DNA of 64,000 nt, from assembly GCA_039105265.1 (NCBI GenBank), contig JAPFFF010000006.1, positions 4,092,001-4,156,000 on the forward strand, read 5' to 3'. Source of the stretch: Tritrichomonas musculus (Eukaryota; Parabasalia; Tritrichomonadida; Tritrichomonadidae). The position numbers were made by a program, and so were the translations under genes. Position 1 is the first letter of the stretch; the number at the start of each line of letters is the position of its first letter. Shown one piece after another: positions 19,491 through 31,786 of this stretch. The notes under the pieces were generated by a model. It was not told the origin of the DNA. It ran no database searches and saw only the letters and a list, made by a program, of their open reading frames with translations.

Positions 19491-20139
19491 ATAAAATCTT
19501 CATAATTATAATTAATTCCCAAAAAATATAATCAATGAGGAAGAGTAGAAAAAAGCTTTCAAAAAGTGAAAAATCACTATAAAACATTCAAGCTGGGTTT
19601 CCCTGTCCAGTGAGGTGAATAGCCAAGTTTGACTTTTTGAGGCATTTCTCGTTATTACATATGGACAGCAGACCGTTTTATTGTATTCAAAAAAAAAAAA
19701 TGTAAAGTTATGAATTATTTGTTAAAAAATGATTCAAGTTTTTTTTGATAAGAATTTTTTTAATCATTTGCTTATTATATGATATTACTTGATTACTATA
19801 TAAAAATTGTTTAAAATTTACTAAATTTTGTGATGTGATTTCTATTTAGGAAGTCAATCTCTCTCAAAAAATAATTGATTAATGGTACAATAAGAAGTTA
19901 AAAAAAAAATTACTTACTAATCAATAAAAGTAGTTTTTTATAGATTTGTAAAGAAATTTTGTGGTTGAAAAATTCAAAACAAAGAGTTATTTCAACTTTT
20001 TGAATAACGATAAAAACGAGCATGGTTATGGGCCATTTAAATGATTTTTGTTTAAACAAATGAAATACTGACCATTATTTTTTATTTTGATATTATCTTT
20101 AAATGAAATTTTAAAATGATTTTTATTATTCTCTAATTG

Positions 20140-20173
<34 letters not shown>

Positions 20174-20660
20174 CATTAGAACTTTGATTTATCTACTTTA
20201 ATTTTAGTATCATCTCATCTATAAAAAGTATTTAGCAGTTTTATATATTTTCAATTTTTAGTAAAATAATATAATAAAATTATAATATTCGATTTATATA
20301 AATAATTTTCTTAAAATCATATGATGATAGATTTTGAATTGAAACTCTATAAAAAATATGCTTGCAACCTTAGTTAAATATAAATAAGAAACAAATTTTG
20401 AACTTGATCAACCAAAATTTTATTCTTTGGAATAATTTTTACAAATTTCATTGTAATAATACATAAAAACTAAATTATAATTAATTGTATCTTTTAATTA
20501 TAATAATTTAATTTGATTATGAAGTGAGAACTATTTTTCTGACGACGGTTTTAACTTTTTCAAACAAAAAAAGTCGAAATTCATCAAATTTTTTAATTTA
20601 AAAAAAAAAAAAAAAAAAAAATTGAAAGTATTTATAAATGAATAATTTTACTGTATTTTA
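19491..20660. other. Gene-free region with a 29-base T tract
   Basis: Nothing coding was seen. A T tract at 20140-20168 and an A tract near 20600-20620 stand out. A less AT-rich patch at about 19595-19680 (CCCTGTCCAGTGAGGTGAAT) is unexplained. Confidence 0.4.
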
Positions 20661-21209
20661 TCATTCCAAATAATTAAAATCAATTTCCTTATTGTTTAAA
20701 AGACTTTGAATCATCGTCATATCTATTTCACTGCTTCTGTTTTTTTCATTTAGTGGTCTTTGTGTCATGACTTGTTTTTTCTTTGACTCACTTCTTCTTA
20801 AAAGCATTTGAAGATATGCTTTTATCATTGATGGAGTTCTTCCAGGCAGATATTTTCTAATTTTTGACCAGTGTGCTCCATATTGCTTATATTTTTTTAA
20901 TAAAATTTTTTCTTCTTCATCCGTCCACAAAGCAGTATTTATATTTGGATCTAAACAGTTAAAATAGTGGTCTCTGCATTGCTTTGCTGATTTTGATTTG
21001 ATTATTTCTGATATGGCTTTCCATTGCTGAGGACCATATTTGTGAACGAGATTTAGCAATTCTTCATCTTCTTCTTTCGTCCAGCATTTTCTTTTATTTA
21101 CAGCTTTTGTAAAATTGTAAGAGATTTGATATTGTGGAAACTGAAATGTAGCTGATTGGTTCAAGCATTGAATATTAGGGTAATAATAGTAATAATTGCT
21201 TAGCATCAT
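20661..21209 (-). CDS. Small R2R3 Myb DNA-binding protein
   Basis: 182 residues. After a Tyr/Gln-rich start come two Myb repeats. The first is about residues 41-87: Trp43, EEDEELLNLVHKYG, Trp63, then SAKQCRDHYFNCLDP with an aromatic residue in the place of the third Trp. The second is about 92-138: Trp95, DEEEKILLKKYKQYG, Trp114, then GRTPSMIKAYLQMLL. The recognition helices (SAKQCRDHYFN and TPSMIKAYLQ) predict sequence-specific DNA binding. Small proteins of this type are greatly expanded in trichomonads, where some bind promoter elements next to the initiator. Two adjacent Met codons (1 and 2) are possible starts. A TGA stop is followed by TAAAATA. Target genes cannot be told from the sequence. 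Confidence 0.85.
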   Translation of the reverse strand: MMLSNYYYYYPNIQCLNQSATFQFPQYQISYNFTKAVNKRKCWTKEEDEELLNLVHKYGPQQWKAISEIIKSKSAKQCRDHYFNCLDPNINTALWTDEEEKILLKKYKQYGAHWSKIRKYLPGRTPSMIKAYLQMLLRRSESKKKQVMTQRPLNEKNRSSEIDMTMIQSLLNNKEIDFNYLE

Positions 21210-21566
21210 TTATATATAATTCCGAGTTGATGTATTGTGTTTTTACTATTAAAAAAATTATAAATATTTTTTGAGAGGTGATTTGAAAAAGTTTCGCATT
21301 TTTCAGTTTTTCTTAAAAATTGAATTTGTTTGCTTTTCTTTCAAAAAAAGTTTAAATCATCTTTTGAATTTAATATGAATTCAAAAATTAATAGTGAATT
21401 ATAACGAATTTCTAACTGAATCACTTAACCATACAAAAATTAATATTATTATTGCCAAACAAATTAAAAAAAGATAAAATAATGATTTATTTAAAGAAGT
21501 TAAATATATAATAAATAATAATAAAATAAAAGATAAATAATGTTTTTGCTACTAATTAGTTTTTAT
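21210..21566. other. Intergenic spacer between the Myb gene and the sugar transporter
   Basis: AT-rich with no gene seen. It must hold the promoter of the leftward Myb gene and the 3' end of the leftward transporter gene; no clear initiator was found next to the Myb ATG. Confidence 0.35.
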
Positions 21567-22820
21567 TTAGAGTGAAGCAGGTTTTTCATCAGTGCTATCA
21601 GATCTTTCATCTTCGACGTCTTCGTCAACATCTTTTGTAGGATTTTGGACTTTGAAGATTCCGAAGAAGATACTGAAAACACAAACTGCAAAGAAGAAGA
21701 TGAACGAACCGAACATTCCCATACCTTTCTTCATTTCAGGGAATACCATAACGACGATGAAAGAGAATACCCAGTTTGAAAGGACACAAATTGAGTTTGC
21801 AGCTGGACGAACATCGAGTGGGAAGAATTGTGGAATAACGAACCATGGAGCAGGTCCGAGACCGAGACCGAATCCAAGAACGTAAATGAAAATGGAAACC
21901 AATGGGAAAGCCGCTGACCAATTGAATTTTGTATTTAATGCCATCATAAGAAGACCAACTGCGCAAACAGTTGATGATAAAATCCAAACCAACTTAGGAC
22001 CTAACTTATCAACCATAAGTGAACTTACAAAGACAGAAATGAACTGTGCACATAATGCAATACCTGCTTGATAGTCACCGTCAATGTCTAAACCGGCATT
22101 ACTCATGATGGCTGAGAGGTCTGTGAGCATTCCGTTGATACCTGAGAATTGTTGGACGAACATGAATATAATACCAACAATTAAACCATTTGCATATTCA
22201 GATTTGAATGCTGCAAGAATTGGTTTTTCTTCAACTTCATCTGATTGTTGTGCTGCTGGTGATTCTGGAATGAACCAAATAAGAACAGCTTGTAATGCAC
22301 CAACAACACCACCAAGATAATTGAGTGCCATGTAGTCCATTGATGGACCAAGGAAGTCATACAATGCTTGACCAACGACAATTCCGATTTGGTTTAATGA
22401 TCCAAAGAAACCTGAATATCCTGGTGCTGCAATTTCGACAAGGTACATTGATGTGATACCACTGAACATGCCTGTAGCTAAACCAAGGAAGCATCTGACG
22501 ACAATTCCGGCATAAATGTTGATCTTTGTCAAGCAGTTCAAAAACCAGAAAACAGCTGTAATGAGATCAGCAACAAAGATGACAATTCTTCTTCTTCCAT
22601 TGAATTTGTTTAGGATGAACTTATCAACAAATGGACCTAATGCTGCAAATAAGAAAACAATTGAGTTATAAAGAGTCCATTGAACACTTGTGTCCTTTAA
22701 TCCATGCTTGGTTCTGATATCTTCTCCACAAGGTGAACAATAAACAGTAATGAAACCAAATTCAGCGCAGCCAAGTAAGATGACTAAGGCGAAACCAAAT
22801 TCTTTCCCGCAAATCCCCAT
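21567..22820 (-). CDS. MFS sugar transporter (sugar porter family)
   Basis: The gene encodes 417 residues from ATG 22820. A longer reading to 22871 would need a TTG start and would place an initiator motif inside the gene, so ATG 22820 is preferred. About twelve hydrophobic segments are present. Sugar-porter marks (numbered from this Met) are NGRRRI after segment 2 (about 74-79), YLVEIAAPGYSGFFGSLNQ between segments 4 and 5 (about 126-144), the PESP motif at the end of the first half (about 185-188), and QQFSGING in segment 7 (about 223-230), which in relatives contacts glucose. A PAPWFVIPQFFP stretch in segment 10 corresponds to the family's GPIPW region. The tail is acidic (DVDEDVEDERSDSTDEK). 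It likely imports hexoses across the plasma membrane. Codon use is richer in G+C than the flanks, as expected for a strongly expressed gene. The stop is part of TAAATAAA. Confidence 0.88.
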   Translation of the reverse strand: MGICGKEFGFALVILLGCAEFGFITVYCSPCGEDIRTKHGLKDTSVQWTLYNSIVFLFAALGPFVDKFILNKFNGRRRIVIFVADLITAVFWFLNCLTKINIYAGIVVRCFLGLATGMFSGITSMYLVEIAAPGYSGFFGSLNQIGIVVGQALYDFLGPSMDYMALNYLGGVVGALQAVLIWFIPESPAAQQSDEVEEKPILAAFKSEYANGLIVGIIFMFVQQFSGINGMLTDLSAIMSNAGLDIDGDYQAGIALCAQFISVFVSSLMVDKLGPKLVWILSSTVCAVGLLMMALNTKFNWSAAFPLVSIFIYVLGFGLGLGPAPWFVIPQFFPLDVRPAANSICVLSNWVFSFIVVMVFPEMKKGMGMFGSFIFFFAVCVFSIFFGIFKVQNPTKDVDEDVEDERSDSTDEKPASL

Positions 22821-22831
22821 GCTTATATAAG

Positions 22832-22836
22832 AATGA
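22832..22836 (-). promoter_or_regulatory. Initiator-like TCATT before the sugar transporter
   Basis: TCATTTCATT on the minus strand puts an A(+1) about 14 bases before ATG 22820. This is within the usual 6-20 base leader of trichomonad mRNAs and supports that start. Confidence 0.5.
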
Positions 22837-22879
22837 AATGATTTACGATGAGATGAAATGACTTTAACCAATTCAATTA

Positions 22880-24273
22880 ATTTTCTTTTTCAATAAATAT
22901 TTTCCTTTAAAAAAAAAAGGAAATTTTTTCTGATTTAAAATCAATGAAATACAAATATTTTTTAAATTTAATATTATTTACTAATTATAAGACTTATATT
23001 AATCATAATATCGTTAATATCATTGCTTATTATTTGTATAAAACTGTTTTAACCGTTTTAAAATAAGTGAAAAAGGATAAAATAGAAAAATGATTCTAAC
23101 TTTTTCATAGATATCAATATCGTTTAACTTTTTAAATGGTAATAAAAAAAACTTAAAGCAGAATGGCTAATTAATAAAAAATATACTTGTATTATTTTAA
23201 TGAATCACTTTAATTAATATAATGAATTTTTTAAGCAGCCAAATTTAACAAAATTGAAAATCTTTCATGATTTGAACTTTTTTGAATCATTCACATTTTT
23301 CAAATAATGATTTAAACTTTTTGAATTGTTAAAATGGATATAAACTTGACTTCACCACCATGTTTTCTCTTTTAATTATATTTAATGGCTAATAAAATGT
23401 AATTATATCATTCATAATTAGTGAAAATAATATTCTGAATTTTTTTTTTTTAAAAAAAAAAAACAAAAATATCTTTTTGAAATATTCTTTTAAACAGAAT
23501 TGCTTTTAAACTCATTATAATATATTGTTAAATAATATATTTTGGATCTTTTCGATCTTTTAAATAAAAAAAGTGAAAAAATGCAGATAATAATTAAAAT
23601 ATTTTATAAAAAAAATTTTGAGGTTTTATTTAAAAAAAATAAGTTTATTTCAGTGTAGTTGATATAATAGTGCTTGTTATTTTGTGTTATATTTTATTTG
23701 GTTTTAAATGATTATTAATTTCATTTGATTATTAATATCATTTGATTAATCTACCAATTCCCTAATTTTATCAAGCATCAAAACAAGTTTAATAATGTGG
23801 TTATGATAAATTAATATTTATTCTTTGAAAATGATATTCAAAATTATTAATCATATGTTGATCAATATAAAAAGAAATCAAAATTATGTAAAAATGACAT
23901 GTTTATTCCATGTGAGTTTAAAAAATGAAAAATTCCGCTAATTTTATATTTTGAGAATGATCGAACAATATTATATAGAAATATAAATTGAATTAAAATA
24001 ATGATTTGAACTTTTTGTGTAGTAAAAAAATAATATGTTCTCAAAATTCTAATAATCATTCAAAAAATTCAATTGTAATAAAAGATGAATTTTAGACCAA
24101 AATTCTATTTAATACTATCAATTTCAAAATTATTTTAGTAAAAAAAAAAAAAAAAAATGCAATCAGCTCTCTATCATTGTACATACGTATTAATATCTAT
24201 TTTTATTAATGAACTAATTTGATGTTTAATAATAATAAAAAAAAAAAAAAAAAAAAGACAAAACGTCCGCATA
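22880..24273. other. Gene-free AT-rich region
   Basis: No gene, paired repeat or RNA gene was recognised. A tracts occur at about 24139-24155 and 24238-24256 just behind the second Myb gene. Confidence 0.4.
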
Positions 24274-24963
24274 TTAGTTATATAAATTAAACTCATCATC
24301 CTTATTATATTTGGCAAATTCATGATCAAACAAATTTTCAAAAAAGAATAATTCATCATCAACATTGAAAATCTTTTCACAAATATTTTGAGGATTTGGG
24401 CCTGCATTTTCACCTTCTCTTCCATTTTTATGAGCAGCATTAGCAAATTCTTTAGGAAGAGCACTAAAATTATTTTTTAATTGAATATTTTTTGTTTCAA
24501 TATTTTTATTTTTGAAATTGCTGTCTTGGCTATCTGATTCACTTCTAGTTTTCTTTTCTTTATTTGAAATCAGCTCATTTTCCTCCGAATCTTTTTCATC
24601 ATAATTAATATTTTGCAAAAACAAAAATCTGTTTTTTAAAGACACCTGATTTCTATTATTGAAATATTTGCTGATCACAGACCATTTTGGTCCATATTTT
24701 TGGTGCAATTCTAACAAAGATTTATCTTCTTTTTTGGTCCACTCGTTTTTCGATAAGCCAGGCTTCAAATAGTTCATGTATCTGTCTCTGCATTGCTTTG
24801 CTGTTCTTCCAGAAACATGTTTCGCAATGAAGGCCCATTTTCTTGTACCAATTAATTTAACAAAAGAATTGATTAGCTGATCTTCCTCTTCTGTAAAAGG
24901 TTTTTTGGATCTTTTGGGATGGACAACTAACGGAGCTATTGTGTCATGGGGTATTTTGATCAT
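24274..24963 (-). CDS. R2R3 Myb DNA-binding protein with acidic/Asn-rich tail
   Basis: 229 residues from ATG 24963. Repeat one is about residues 20-67: Phe23 in the first Trp position, EEEDQLINSFVKLIG, Trp43, SGRTAKQCRDRYMNYLKP. Repeat two is about 72-118: Trp75, KKEDKSLLELHQKYG, Trp94, NRNQVSLKNRFLFLQ. The repeats keep the helix-turn-helix spacing of R2R3 Myb proteins, and the recognition helices are complete. Behind them is a Ser/Glu/Asn-rich, low-complexity tail ending in an Asp/Phe-rich stretch, possibly an activation region. The protein is a nuclear DNA-binding regulator by family; its targets are unknown. It is not a close copy of the Myb protein at 20661-21209, as the linkers and tails differ. 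Confidence 0.85.
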   Translation of the reverse strand: MIKIPHDTIAPLVVHPKRSKKPFTEEEDQLINSFVKLIGTRKWAFIAKHVSGRTAKQCRDRYMNYLKPGLSKNEWTKKEDKSLLELHQKYGPKWSVISKYFNNRNQVSLKNRFLFLQNINYDEKDSEENELISNKEKKTRSESDSQDSNFKNKNIETKNIQLKNNFSALPKEFANAAHKNGREGENAGPNPQNICEKIFNVDDELFFFENLFDHEFAKYNKDDEFNLYN

Positions 24964-26186
24964 TGCTGCAATTAAATTTTTGAATAAAAAGTGACTTCAT
25001 ATTTTATTCTGAAATCGAGATTTTATAATAAAAAATGAATTTTTACAAGGAAAATGTGCTTGTTATGATTTAGAAAAGAAAGAATTGATATTATTGTTAC
25101 GATTTGTAAAAATTTATTTTTTTCAATCATATTATTTTTTCTGAGCAATCTAATCATTTCTTAGAAAATTTCAATGTTAGCCTCAAATATTTGAATTACT
25201 GAAAAAAAAACATATTTTTTTAATAAACAAGATGGTAAACAATTATTTTAATATTATACTTAAAATAATTATCATATAATTTTGTAATTTTATTTTATTT
25301 TATTTTATTATATTTTTTAATTTCTGTTGAGAAAAAGGCGATCAAAAATGCATTTTTATTCATTTTAATTAAATTTGAATTCTTTGAAAATAATATATCT
25401 CATTTATGTTGGAGAATATTCAAGATATCAGCAAAACAATTTTTTCAACTGTTATGACTTTTTAATTCATTGATATCTCAAAAAATAAACATTATTTTTT
25501 CAATACTTTCTATCAATATTTGAATAGATAGATAATGCTTTTTGAATCTATTTCAAAAATAAATGATGGGATAAATTTAAAATAAGAATCTAGTTTGAAA
25601 TTTTTTTTATAATTTTAAAATAATTTTTATTATTATTGAATTTTTTTTCTAATAAAACTGCTCTTCAAAATTGAGAACTTTTCATGATTTTAACTTTTCA
25701 ATGAAAATACGGATAAAGAAAAATCAATATCTCCGATTACTAATAAAAATTAAATTAGGAACAGATTGATTTAAAAATAATAAAATAAGAAATGTAAAAT
25801 AAATCTGTTGCATTATGTTTCACTAATAATCTTTGAGATTAAAAGCATTTAATAAGTTTCCAAATATAAAAATAAAAACTTTATAAAATGATGATGAAAC
25901 TTGCATTCATTGTGTTTTAATAATCGTTATAATAATCTATATCATCATATTAAAATCTTATATTATTAGAGAAGTGATCAAAAAACAATCAAATCAATTG
26001 ATTGTTCAATAAGGTTACTGGTTATTTTATTAATTTATTGTAATGATAAATTTTTTTTACCTTCAGGAATTGCAAAAAATCGATTAAAAACGATCTAATA
26101 GCTTTTTCTTTTCTTTTTGTTGAAAAAGTTTAAGCATTTACCAACTATTTCAACAAAAAAGAAAAGAAATTTGAATTGTAAAAGTT

Positions 26187-26237
<51 letters not shown>

Positions 26238-27444
26238 ATATATCATTGAGTTTATGTTTGGCTTGTAATAAATCAATTCTTGAATGATCATTAACGATAT
26301 TAATGATTAAAAAAAATATTGTTTCACTTGCCATTTAATAAACATGAAGCAAGATGAAATATGAAAATTAAGCACAACAGCAAGTTGTGAAATTATTTTA
26401 AAAAAAAAATCAACATATTTATTTATTAATTATTTCAAGAATGAAATTCATTTTTTAAGGATTAAAAACTTTTCAATGACTTATTTAAAGCTAACTATTT
26501 TCAATTTACTCAAAAGATTGAATATTTGATAAAGTTACTTTTGACCACTGATCAATTAATAAATACTGAATTTGATAAATGCGATGATTATTCAATATAA
26601 ATAAATACATTTTGGACTTCAAATCTCTTGATATAAAAGCAGATTTTTGACAGGATATAAAAAGTTAAAAAAAAAAAAGGTGAAAATCAAAATATCTGAT
26701 GTAACATTTAATATGAAAATAAATAATTAAGTATTATTTAAAAAACAGTTTTATCAAGCTATATAAAATGATTGAAAATTAGGATTGTAATTTAACGAAA
26801 GACATAAAAAAAAATTTTTTTTCAATTACTTCCATTTTATAAAGTCACTTTTTTTGTATGTGAACTCTTTTTTACGAGATCAAATTAGAGCAATTATTTA
26901 TTCTGATTAATACTCGTATTATCAAGATTTATATTTTTTCAGAGGTGAGACTGCGAAATTTTAAATGAACTTTTTTAGGAATAATAATCAACAAAATTAA
27001 AAATAAATTAAAAATATAGTATTATGGTGTTGTTACTTTTCATATCATATACTTTTTTTCAGATTTAATCAAAAAAAAAATGAAATTGTATTGATATTTC
27101 AAAATGTCATAATTCATATATTCGTCATTATTTTTTCTTTTCATCCATTAAATTGCATTTGTATATATGATCTCTATTTTTTAATAAGAAAGCTATTCAA
27201 TAAATGCGTTTTTGGTCAAAATTAAAAAAATAATTTTTCAATTTAAAGAGAAATTTTCTTCTATATTAAAGACCAAAGGGATAACTATAGTTTATCTCTT
27301 AACTTATCTGGTGCTGACAAACATATCAAAATATTTTAAAATTCTTTTTTTACAATTTTTGCTAGGATTGAGGAGACCACTGCAAGCCAAAGAAATTTCT
27401 TTTATTTGAAATATAATTGATATTAATATATTTTTGCTCCAACA
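24964..27444. other. Gene-free AT-rich region with a 43-base T tract and a hairpin
   Basis: No gene was recognised. A T tract of 43 bases is at 26191-26233. Just before it, an inverted repeat of about 20 bases lies at about 26105-26170 (TTCTTTTCTTTTTGTTGAAA and its partner, loop of about 23). A 65-residue plus-strand frame at 27212-27409 is Ile/Phe/Lys-rich and is not supported as a gene. Confidence 0.4.
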
Positions 27445-28298
27445 ATAAATCTATATTTTTAATATCTGTTTGATCTTTCTGTTTAATATTGAGATATATA
27501 TATTTTAAAATTTATGCAAATTTTTTTTCTGAAAAAGTTGATAATTTCATTCAAAAAATATCTGTTTTACTAAAATGATTTATAATTCGATAATTATGAA
27601 TACGATTATTATGAAATTATAATAAAGTAATTATATCATGTTGATGAATAAGTGTACAAAATATTATAAGAAAATTGGCGCTAGGTTTTTAGAAAAATAA
27701 CATTACAAATTGATAGAGTTTTATTGGTTGAGGACAAATTATTCTGATTAACGATTAATAATTGAATATAATTGTTTTTTTTTAAAATTCATTAGCTAAT
27801 TTATAAAAAAACGCAATGATAATATGGCCATATTAGTTATTTTCGTATATATTTTTTATTTCAACGAAATTTAAATGCCTCTAAAAAAATATCATTATTG
27901 ATATGAATATATAAACAATTTTGTGTTAATTGTTTCAATTCTCATGCATATATATACATTCAATTGCCATCATTTTGTGGCTAATTAAAATAATCATTTA
28001 TATTGTTTTGAACGAATATTATACAATCATTTTAAATTAAGATGTCTTTTACTAAAAATGTAGCGCCAATTTTCTTATAATATTTTGTACACTTATTCAT
28101 CAACATGATATAATTACTTTATTATAATTTCATAATAATCGTATTCATAATTATCGAATTATAAATCATTTTAATAAAACAGGTATTTTTTGAATGAAAT
28201 TATCAACTTTTTCAGAAAAAAATTTGCATAAATTTTAAAATATATATATCTCAATATTAAACTGAAAGATCAAACAGATATTAAAACTGTAGATTTAT
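27445..28298. mobile_element. Foldback element with about 239-base inverted arms
   Basis: The left arm (27445-27683) and right arm (28061-28298) are inverted copies over about 239 bases with only a few differences. The inner ends are sharp: GGCGCTA on the left and TAGCGCC on the right. The 377-base loop has no coding frame. Long arms with few differences mean recent formation, or upkeep by gene conversion. The outer ends fade without a clear target duplication. Confidence 0.7.
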
Positions 28299-28631
28299 GC
28301 TTCAATTTAAAAATTATTTTTATTATTAATAAAATATGATAAAGTATTTTTCACCCTTCTCACAATTTTGAATGGTTTATATTTTGGCTTACAGTGCTCT
28401 GATTGAGGTTTAATATTGAATATAATTCAATACGTTAATGATGTAAACTTCACAAATATCCCAATAATTTCATTTGTTTTTATCTTGGTATCACTATCAC
28501 AATGAGTATTTATTTTGATATTTATCAATAACTTGCCAAACGAATCATGCTTATAATATGATGATAGTTAGTTAAATCATAAAAAATCATTATTTGATTT
28601 ATAATTCTTAGTTGAAGACTATAATATTATA

Positions 28632-30094
28632 TAGTTGGTGGACATAATTCTGTTTTGGAGACATAATTATGTTTTCACATCATTTCTATATATTCAAATT
28701 GGACTTTTAAAAAAACAATTGTAGAACAATTAATATCATATTGGATACATTCTATTCCCCGATTTTCATTCACTTTTATCAAACTAAATTTGATCATAAA
28801 TATGATATCGAATTTTTAATTTCTGAATATTTTTTTATTATTTAAAAAAAATTATAATTTACTTTTCATCTATAATTAAAATGTATCATTATTATTTATT
28901 GAAATAAAATAGATAATTAGAAAAAATGGTTTCATTTTCATTTCACTACTCAAAAAACTCATTTCATATCACATTTCATGCTTTTACCATAAAAAAAAGG
29001 TTGTTTTAATTTGCTCTAACATAGTTATTATTTTAGAATATAATGTATATATTATATTTTAGAAAAAAATTTATTGAAATAATAATTATATAAAAAGAAA
29101 AAGTGTTTTCAAAATATGACAAAAATCATTCATACAAAATTACTAATTTTGAAAAATGAGTTTATTTTATTTCAAATTAGATGCAGTATTAATCATATAT
29201 ATGATGCATATAATATATTAAATATAATAATATGGTTGAAAAAGAATCAATCTTGGAAAAATTTCATTTTTCTTTTTTTCATTCAAAATCATTCATAAAT
29301 CACTCATGCATAATTGATATGATTTCAGAATTACATTATTTGATAACACATACAATGAAATATATTATTAATCCTCTAAAAATCATTGTTGCCCATCAAG
29401 ATTTCAGGTTTTTCTAAGAAATATACAAATTTCACTTTTTTATTTTTTCTATTATAATAGCATTAAAAATAGCAATTAATCAATAAATATTAGGTAAGTA
29501 TAGAAGAACTATTAAATAAATGAAAATAATTTCTCAATGTCTAAAATTGAAAGTCTTTTTAAGTTATTTCAGAAGTTACTCTTTTTCATCAAGGTAATAG
29601 ATCTTGAGTAGAACCGCCAATTTTATTCTTTCAATATCATTATACTATTTGCATTATATCAAATATTTAAATAAAAATTTAAAAGTTTTTATTTTTTATT
29701 GGAAAAAAACAAAAAAGTGATATGATTTTTAACTTTATTTTGTGCCTCAAAATTTTCTTATATGAAAGTTTTTAGATATCAATTATCTGACAAAATTATA
29801 TCATTACTGATTATGAATTAATGATATTATTATTAAATCCCAAGTTTCAATTATTGAGAAAAAAATAAGCATTTTGACTTTTTTTTACATTAATGGCAAA
29901 ATTTCATATAAATCACAAATATAATAGCTCATTTAATTAAATAATGATGTACATAAAATACATTAATAAAGTATATAATATTATCAAATTATCTTTAAAA
30001 AGTATTGAGAAAAATGTGTTTTATTTTTGTGTACCATTCAAAAAGTTGAGCAAACATGATTATGTCCCAAAAACATAATTATGTCCACCAACTA
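28632..30094. mobile_element. TA-flanked non-coding TIR element, 1.46 kb
   Basis: The ends TAGTTGGTGGACATAATTCT (from 28632) and the inverted partner ending at 30094 (CCAACTA) match over about 40 bases with a few differences. TA directly flanks both ends (28630-28631 and 30095-30096). The size is that of a mariner element, but no transposase frame remains. Its right end is only 12 bases from the left end of the next TIR element. Confidence 0.75.
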
Positions 30095-30106
30095 TATTTA
30101 CATCTA

Positions 30107-31077
30107 TAGAGCTCGGAGAAAAAGGGATTTCCTTTTTGAAAATAAAGAATTATATTTATAAAACATATTTATTTTGATGTGTATAAGTTATATCTGAAAG
30201 CATACACTTTTTCGAAAAAAAATTGTTTTTTTAAAAAAAAAGTGACTTTTTTATAAAAAGGTTTATTTTTGAATATTTTTTTTTTATAAAAAAAAAGCTT
30301 CTTTGCGAAAAGTTTTTGTGTGTGCAAAAAGTAAAATCATATCAATAAGTTTCGATCATTTCAAATAAAAAATTTAATTAAAATCATAAATTCCTTTCGA
30401 AATATAAATTGATAGAAAAAATTTAGTTAACAAGAATTTCAAAGAATTATTTAATAAAAACATATATTTAGATATTATTCAAATCATAAAGAATGATATT
30501 TGATGTATAAATTATAAAGTACTCGTAATCATTGCTTATGATCAAACTATATTCAAAATTTGAAGCATTCTAATGATATAGAAAATATCATTTGCTTCAT
30601 TAAGCTGTGAGGCACTTTCCAATCTTGTTAAATGATGCTTTTGATGCAGACAGTTTAAATCGGGAATGAAAATAATAGTTTTGTCCTCAAAATGTAGTTT
30701 TTTCCACCAATTATAACGTTTTTTTTTTTTTTTTTAATATGAATAAATAACGTATTCAAAAATCAAAATCAAATAATATATTTATTAGATCTTGTTTTTT
30801 TTAAAAGAAAATCTATATTAAAAAAAATTGTTCATATAAAAAAGACTTGGTGTTTTGAAAAAAGAAAATTATTTCGCAAAAAAAAGATCATTTTAAGAAG
30901 TATTTTTCATTTTAAAAAGAAAACAAATTTTTTAAACGAAAAAATTATTTCACAAAAAAATTTTTTTACAGACAAACCTTTTTCTTTTCGAAAAAAAATG
31001 GATTTTTAAAACATATGGATCTTAATGATATGAAAAAGTTTTGTAAATATGGAAATTCCTTTTTCGCCGATCTCTTA
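30107..31077. mobile_element. 970-base TIR element, copy A
   Basis: The ends TAGAGCTCGGAGAAAAAGGG (from 30107) and the inverted partner ending CCGATCTCTTA at 31077 match over about 27 bases with a few differences. TA flanks both ends (30105-30106 and 31078-31079). The interior is non-coding. Copy A differs from copies B and C by seven instead of six T at 30226-30232 and by T instead of A at 30274. Confidence 0.85.
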
Positions 31078-31318
31078 TATATTAAATATTTATATTTAAA
31101 TTATTTATTATTTTGAGTAAATAGAATGTTTTTTATTAAGATAAAATCGAAATTATAATAAGATTTAAACAATTCAATTTCAAAAATCTTAGTGAAATTA
31201 TCATAAATAGCATTTAACTCTGTAATAAGATAATATGTATCAATATTATTAAAAAATACCAAAAATTTTGGCAGCCTCACCTCTATTTTTTCAAAAAGTT
31301 ACAACTCTGAAATATATT

Positions 31319-31786
31319 TTAAGGGGGACGTTTCTGAGATCTCATAGAATCTAAAAATTAGCCTTACAAATTCATAAAAATGATCGTTTTTCCATTCAAT
31401 TTTAAAATCGAAATAACGTCATGGTTTATGATGTTAATAAATCAATATCAAAGCAAATGTAAATTAAAACGATTTGTTAAAAAAAGTATGGGAACCAAAT
31501 TGTGAATTAAATATTTAAAATGAAAAAATAACCCTATTTCACCAAAATTATCATCAATTTGATATTTTATGGCAATTAAAGGTTTTATTATAAAAATTCA
31601 TTTCCATACTTTTTTTGTAAATTTAGCTTTTTATTAATTGACAAAGTATCAATACAAACGATTGCAAATTGAATGAGTTATTTACACTTTTCAATTCCTT
31701 CATATTTAACCATGCGTACGTTTAAAAACTACTAATTTGATGGTCAAATTTTAAATTCTATGAGATCTCAGAAACGTCCCCCTTAA
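31319..31786. mobile_element. TTAA-flanked mini-element with perfect 28-base TIRs (unit 1)
   Basis: GGGGGACGTTTCTGAGATCT... at 31323-31350 and its exact reverse complement at 31755-31782 are bounded on both sides by TTAA. At 468 bases and with no frame it is a MITE. The perfect arms indicate a young or conserved copy. The TTAA target fits a piggyBac-type transposase, although the ends begin with G and not with the usual C. Confidence 0.8.

Noticed and set aside
21592-22320. Several plus-strand frames opposite the sugar transporter
   Set aside because: Antisense shadows of the transporter with no family pattern of their own.
21567-22871. 434-residue version of the sugar transporter starting at 22871
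   Set aside because: The first codon is TTG, and the extension covers the initiator motif; ATG 22820 is the better start.
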